Shown here: piece after piece, positions 62,502-64,000 of the stretch
How positions within the stretch are numbered: the first letter of the stretch is position 1
How the letters are laid out: every line of letters starts with the position of its first letter
DNA from: Terrisporobacter vanillatitrophus
GTDB lineage: Bacteria; Bacillota; Clostridia; Peptostreptococcales; Peptostreptococcaceae
Reading direction: 5' to 3'
Length of the DNA stretch: 64,000 nucleotides
Assembly: GCF_051148895.1 (NCBI RefSeq)
Contig: NZ_CP154625.1
Span: 1,364,001-1,428,000, forward strand
Notes under the pieces: generated by a model
What the model saw: the letters and a program-made list of their open reading frames with translations, nothing else
Database searches by the model: none
Told to the model about the DNA's origin: nothing
Translations under genes and position numbers: made by a program

Positions 62502-62902
62502 TGAAGTTGGATCGGAAGATTCAGCAGATGGAAGTGAAGAATCATCAGATAATGGAGAGTCCCACACCACAATATCAAATAAAAGCTATACTTATGATTT
62601 AAATGGAAATCAGCTAAGAGAATCAGATAGTATAACAAATGAAGTAAAATGCTACACTTACGATGCAGCAGACCGCATGGATAATGCCATGTTTACAAAA
62701 GCTGGTATATTAACATTAAATCAAGTAAACGTAGAAGGTAAAAGCGAAGTAGCTTATGAATACACTGATTTTGGTGAAACTGAAATAAATGGTGATGAAA
62801 ACTTCTACAACGAAATCTGCTACACAGGTGGAATTTACGATAACAAAACAGGACTATATTATTTGAATGCTAGATACTACAATCCTGAAGATGGAAGATT
62901 CT
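62502..62902 (+). pseudogene. Decayed orphan cassette 12 with internal deletion
   Basis: Rhs homology from EVGSEDSADGSEESSDNGES (parent about 35888) to RYYNPEDGRF, where it stops and unrelated sequence begins at 62903. A 285-base deletion joins LNQV to NVEGKSEV at an AGTAAAC repeat. 285 is exactly 95 codons, so the frame stays open (62677-63066), but everything after GRF, including linker, Hint and toxin, is missing. It marks the end of the array. Confidence 0.8.
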
Positions 62903-63085
62903 TTTTATTATTAATAAAAAGGCTCAATATGAACTATAACCTGAACACTTTTATTAATCTTTTCTCTTATAATATCTTCAATATCATGATTTTTAGTTAT
63001 AGTAGATTTAGCACTTTTTATGTAGAAATTTCATATATTATAGTGGCTTATTATAAGCTAGTATAATATAAATGGAGTTGATATT

Positions 63086-63946
63086 ATGGAAAATATTGAT
63101 AAATATAATTTAAAACAGAGTACAGTATCCCCTATAATTGGTACAGAAGAATTAACTAAGGACTTACAATTAAGTCTAAGCCCTACTTCACAAGAAGGTA
63201 TATTAACTGGTACTGTGATTACTACAGGAGATGTGCCTGTTCCTGGCGCCACTGTTAAGGTATTTGATTCTAATAATATACCTATAGCCCATGATACTAC
63301 AAATGAACAAGGAAAATTCAATATACCTAACCTTGTTAAAGGGTCCTACCTGGTTACTGCAGCCAAAGATGGTTATTTAACACCTACATCTACATCTGTA
63401 GCTATTGTTGCAAATAGGCCAACAAATATAACTATAAATATTCTACCTGATCCAGATGCAGCACTAAATACGTTATATGGTAAAGTAAGAGAAGCATCTA
63501 CATTAAATCCTATTGAAGGTGCAATTGTAAATATATATAACGTTGTAGGTGGAGAAGAAACTATTGTTACAACAACTAGAACTAATAGTACAGGACAGTA
63601 TCTTGCACCGAATCTTGTAGACGGTGATTATACTGTTAAAGCAAACAAACAAGGATACGATGAGTCTGTAAGTCAAATTATTAGTTTATCAGATGATGAA
63701 TTAGCTAATTTGAATATTAGCATGACAATTGAACCTCTAGCAAATACAGGTACAATAAGTGGATTTATTAGTGATGAAACTACACTAGTTGGTATACCTA
63801 ACGCTACTGTCGCATTATATTTAGTTAATGGAGGTACAGAGACAATAGTGCAATTGACTAAAACAAATGCTGCAGGAAGATATTTGTTTGGTAATGTTGT
63901 TGAAGGAAATTATCTTGTAAAAGCATTGAGTCAAACGACTGAATAA
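63086..63946 (+). CDS. Protein of three carboxypeptidase-regulatory-like repeats
   Basis: A 286-residue protein with three beta-sandwich repeats of the carboxypeptidase-regulatory/Cna-B type. Each runs GTV...PVPGATVKVFDSNN...TTNEQGKFNIPNLVKGSYLV (about 40-125, 130-215, 220-284), followed in two cases by KAxKxGY. The usual Gly, Pro-x-Ala and Gly-x-Tyr positions are conserved. There is no signal peptide, membrane anchor or sorting motif, which is unusual for this fold and may mean export by another route. GGAGTTGAT precedes the ATG. It lies after the array and 14 bases before the next gene, so it may form an operon with it. Confidence 0.78.
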   Translation: MENIDKYNLKQSTVSPIIGTEELTKDLQLSLSPTSQEGILTGTVITTGDVPVPGATVKVFDSNNIPIAHDTTNEQGKFNIPNLVKGSYLVTAAKDGYLTPTSTSVAIVANRPTNITINILPDPDAALNTLYGKVREASTLNPIEGAIVNIYNVVGGEETIVTTTRTNSTGQYLAPNLVDGDYTVKANKQGYDESVSQIISLSDDELANLNISMTIEPLANTGTISGFISDETTLVGIPNATVALYLVNGGTETIVQLTKTNAAGRYLFGNVVEGNYLVKALSQTTE

Positions 63947-63960
63947 AGGCGGGTGATTTT

Positions 63961-64000
63961 GTGGTTATAAAAGATATATTTTTACTACAGCAATCAGATG
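63961..64000 (+). CDS. Start of a gene continuing beyond the window
   Basis: A GTG at 63961 follows GGCGGGTGAT with proper spacing and opens a frame MVIKDIFLLQQSD that runs to the end of the window. Too short to identify; probably in an operon with the preceding repeat protein. Confidence 0.55.
   Translation, partial: MVIKDIFLLQQSD

Noticed and set aside
28190..62902. The repeated region as a CRISPR array or transposon cluster
   Set aside because: The repeats are long, coding and all in the same frame sense, with no short regular spacers and no transposase or integrase gene in the window.

Overview
The window is low-GC, AT-rich DNA with strong AGGAGG-type ribosome binding sites, frequent TTG/GTG starts and tightly packed unidirectional operons. 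Together with Clostridia-like families (FeoAB with a DtxR regulator, a YybS-like membrane protein, GntP and DUF1537 sugar-acid genes), this points to a Gram-positive anaerobe of the Clostridia, possibly Peptostreptococcaceae. The placement is an inference from gene content and base composition; no rRNA or tRNA gene is present to confirm it.

Left part (1-28 kb) is ordinary chromosome. 11-5113 is a cell-envelope operon: a frameshifted diacylglycerol glycosyltransferase, a NodB-type deacetylase, a lysylphosphatidylglycerol-synthase-type membrane protein and an OmpR/histidine kinase pair. 5233-8260 is ferrous iron uptake (feoA, feoB) diverging from a DtxR-family regulator, with a DtxR-like operator between them. 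murE follows, then a LysR regulator diverging from a YybS-like membrane protein. 12122-17285 is a five-gene peptide/nickel-type ABC importer preceded by a good promoter and a terminator-like leader hairpin. 17345-21610 holds an MBL-fold protein with a damaged metal site, a LacI regulator and its divergent sugar operon (fucose-isomerase family protein, transaldolase, and a 24-codon stump of a transketolase). 21688-23015 holds a secreted Fn3-like protein and a CDP-alcohol phosphatidyltransferase that seems to need an ATT start. 23301-27956 is a DeoR-controlled four-carbon acid-sugar (threonate/erythronate type) operon: DUF1537 kinase, PdxA2-type dehydrogenase, GntP permease.

Right part (28.2-62.9 kb) is the striking region: one full-length, secreted, WapA-like Rhs/YD-repeat polymorphic toxin of 3176 residues with its own promoter, signal peptide, DNRLRE-like domain, Hint (intein-like) protease and an Ntox21-like tip, followed by its presumed immunity gene. 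Downstream, all on the same strand, lie twelve further partial copies of only the 3' end of this gene. Each copy starts abruptly inside the Rhs core or Hint domain. Most end in a different toxin tip (several HNH/EndoVII types, two restriction-endonuclease-like, a type-24-like, and an unassigned one), followed by one or two presumed immunity genes and a terminator-like hairpin. None of the copies I checked has an evident promoter, start site or secretion signal of its own, so they look like a silent library from which the expressed gene could exchange its toxin tip by recombination.

The array shows turnover at several levels: a 1.24 kb near-identical duplication, a chimeric cassette, deletions between short direct repeats, an 8-bp tandem-repeat expansion, small palindromic repeats inserted into two cassettes, and toxins that have decayed while their immunity genes stay open. 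The window ends with a protein made of carboxypeptidase-regulatory-like repeats and the first codons of another gene.
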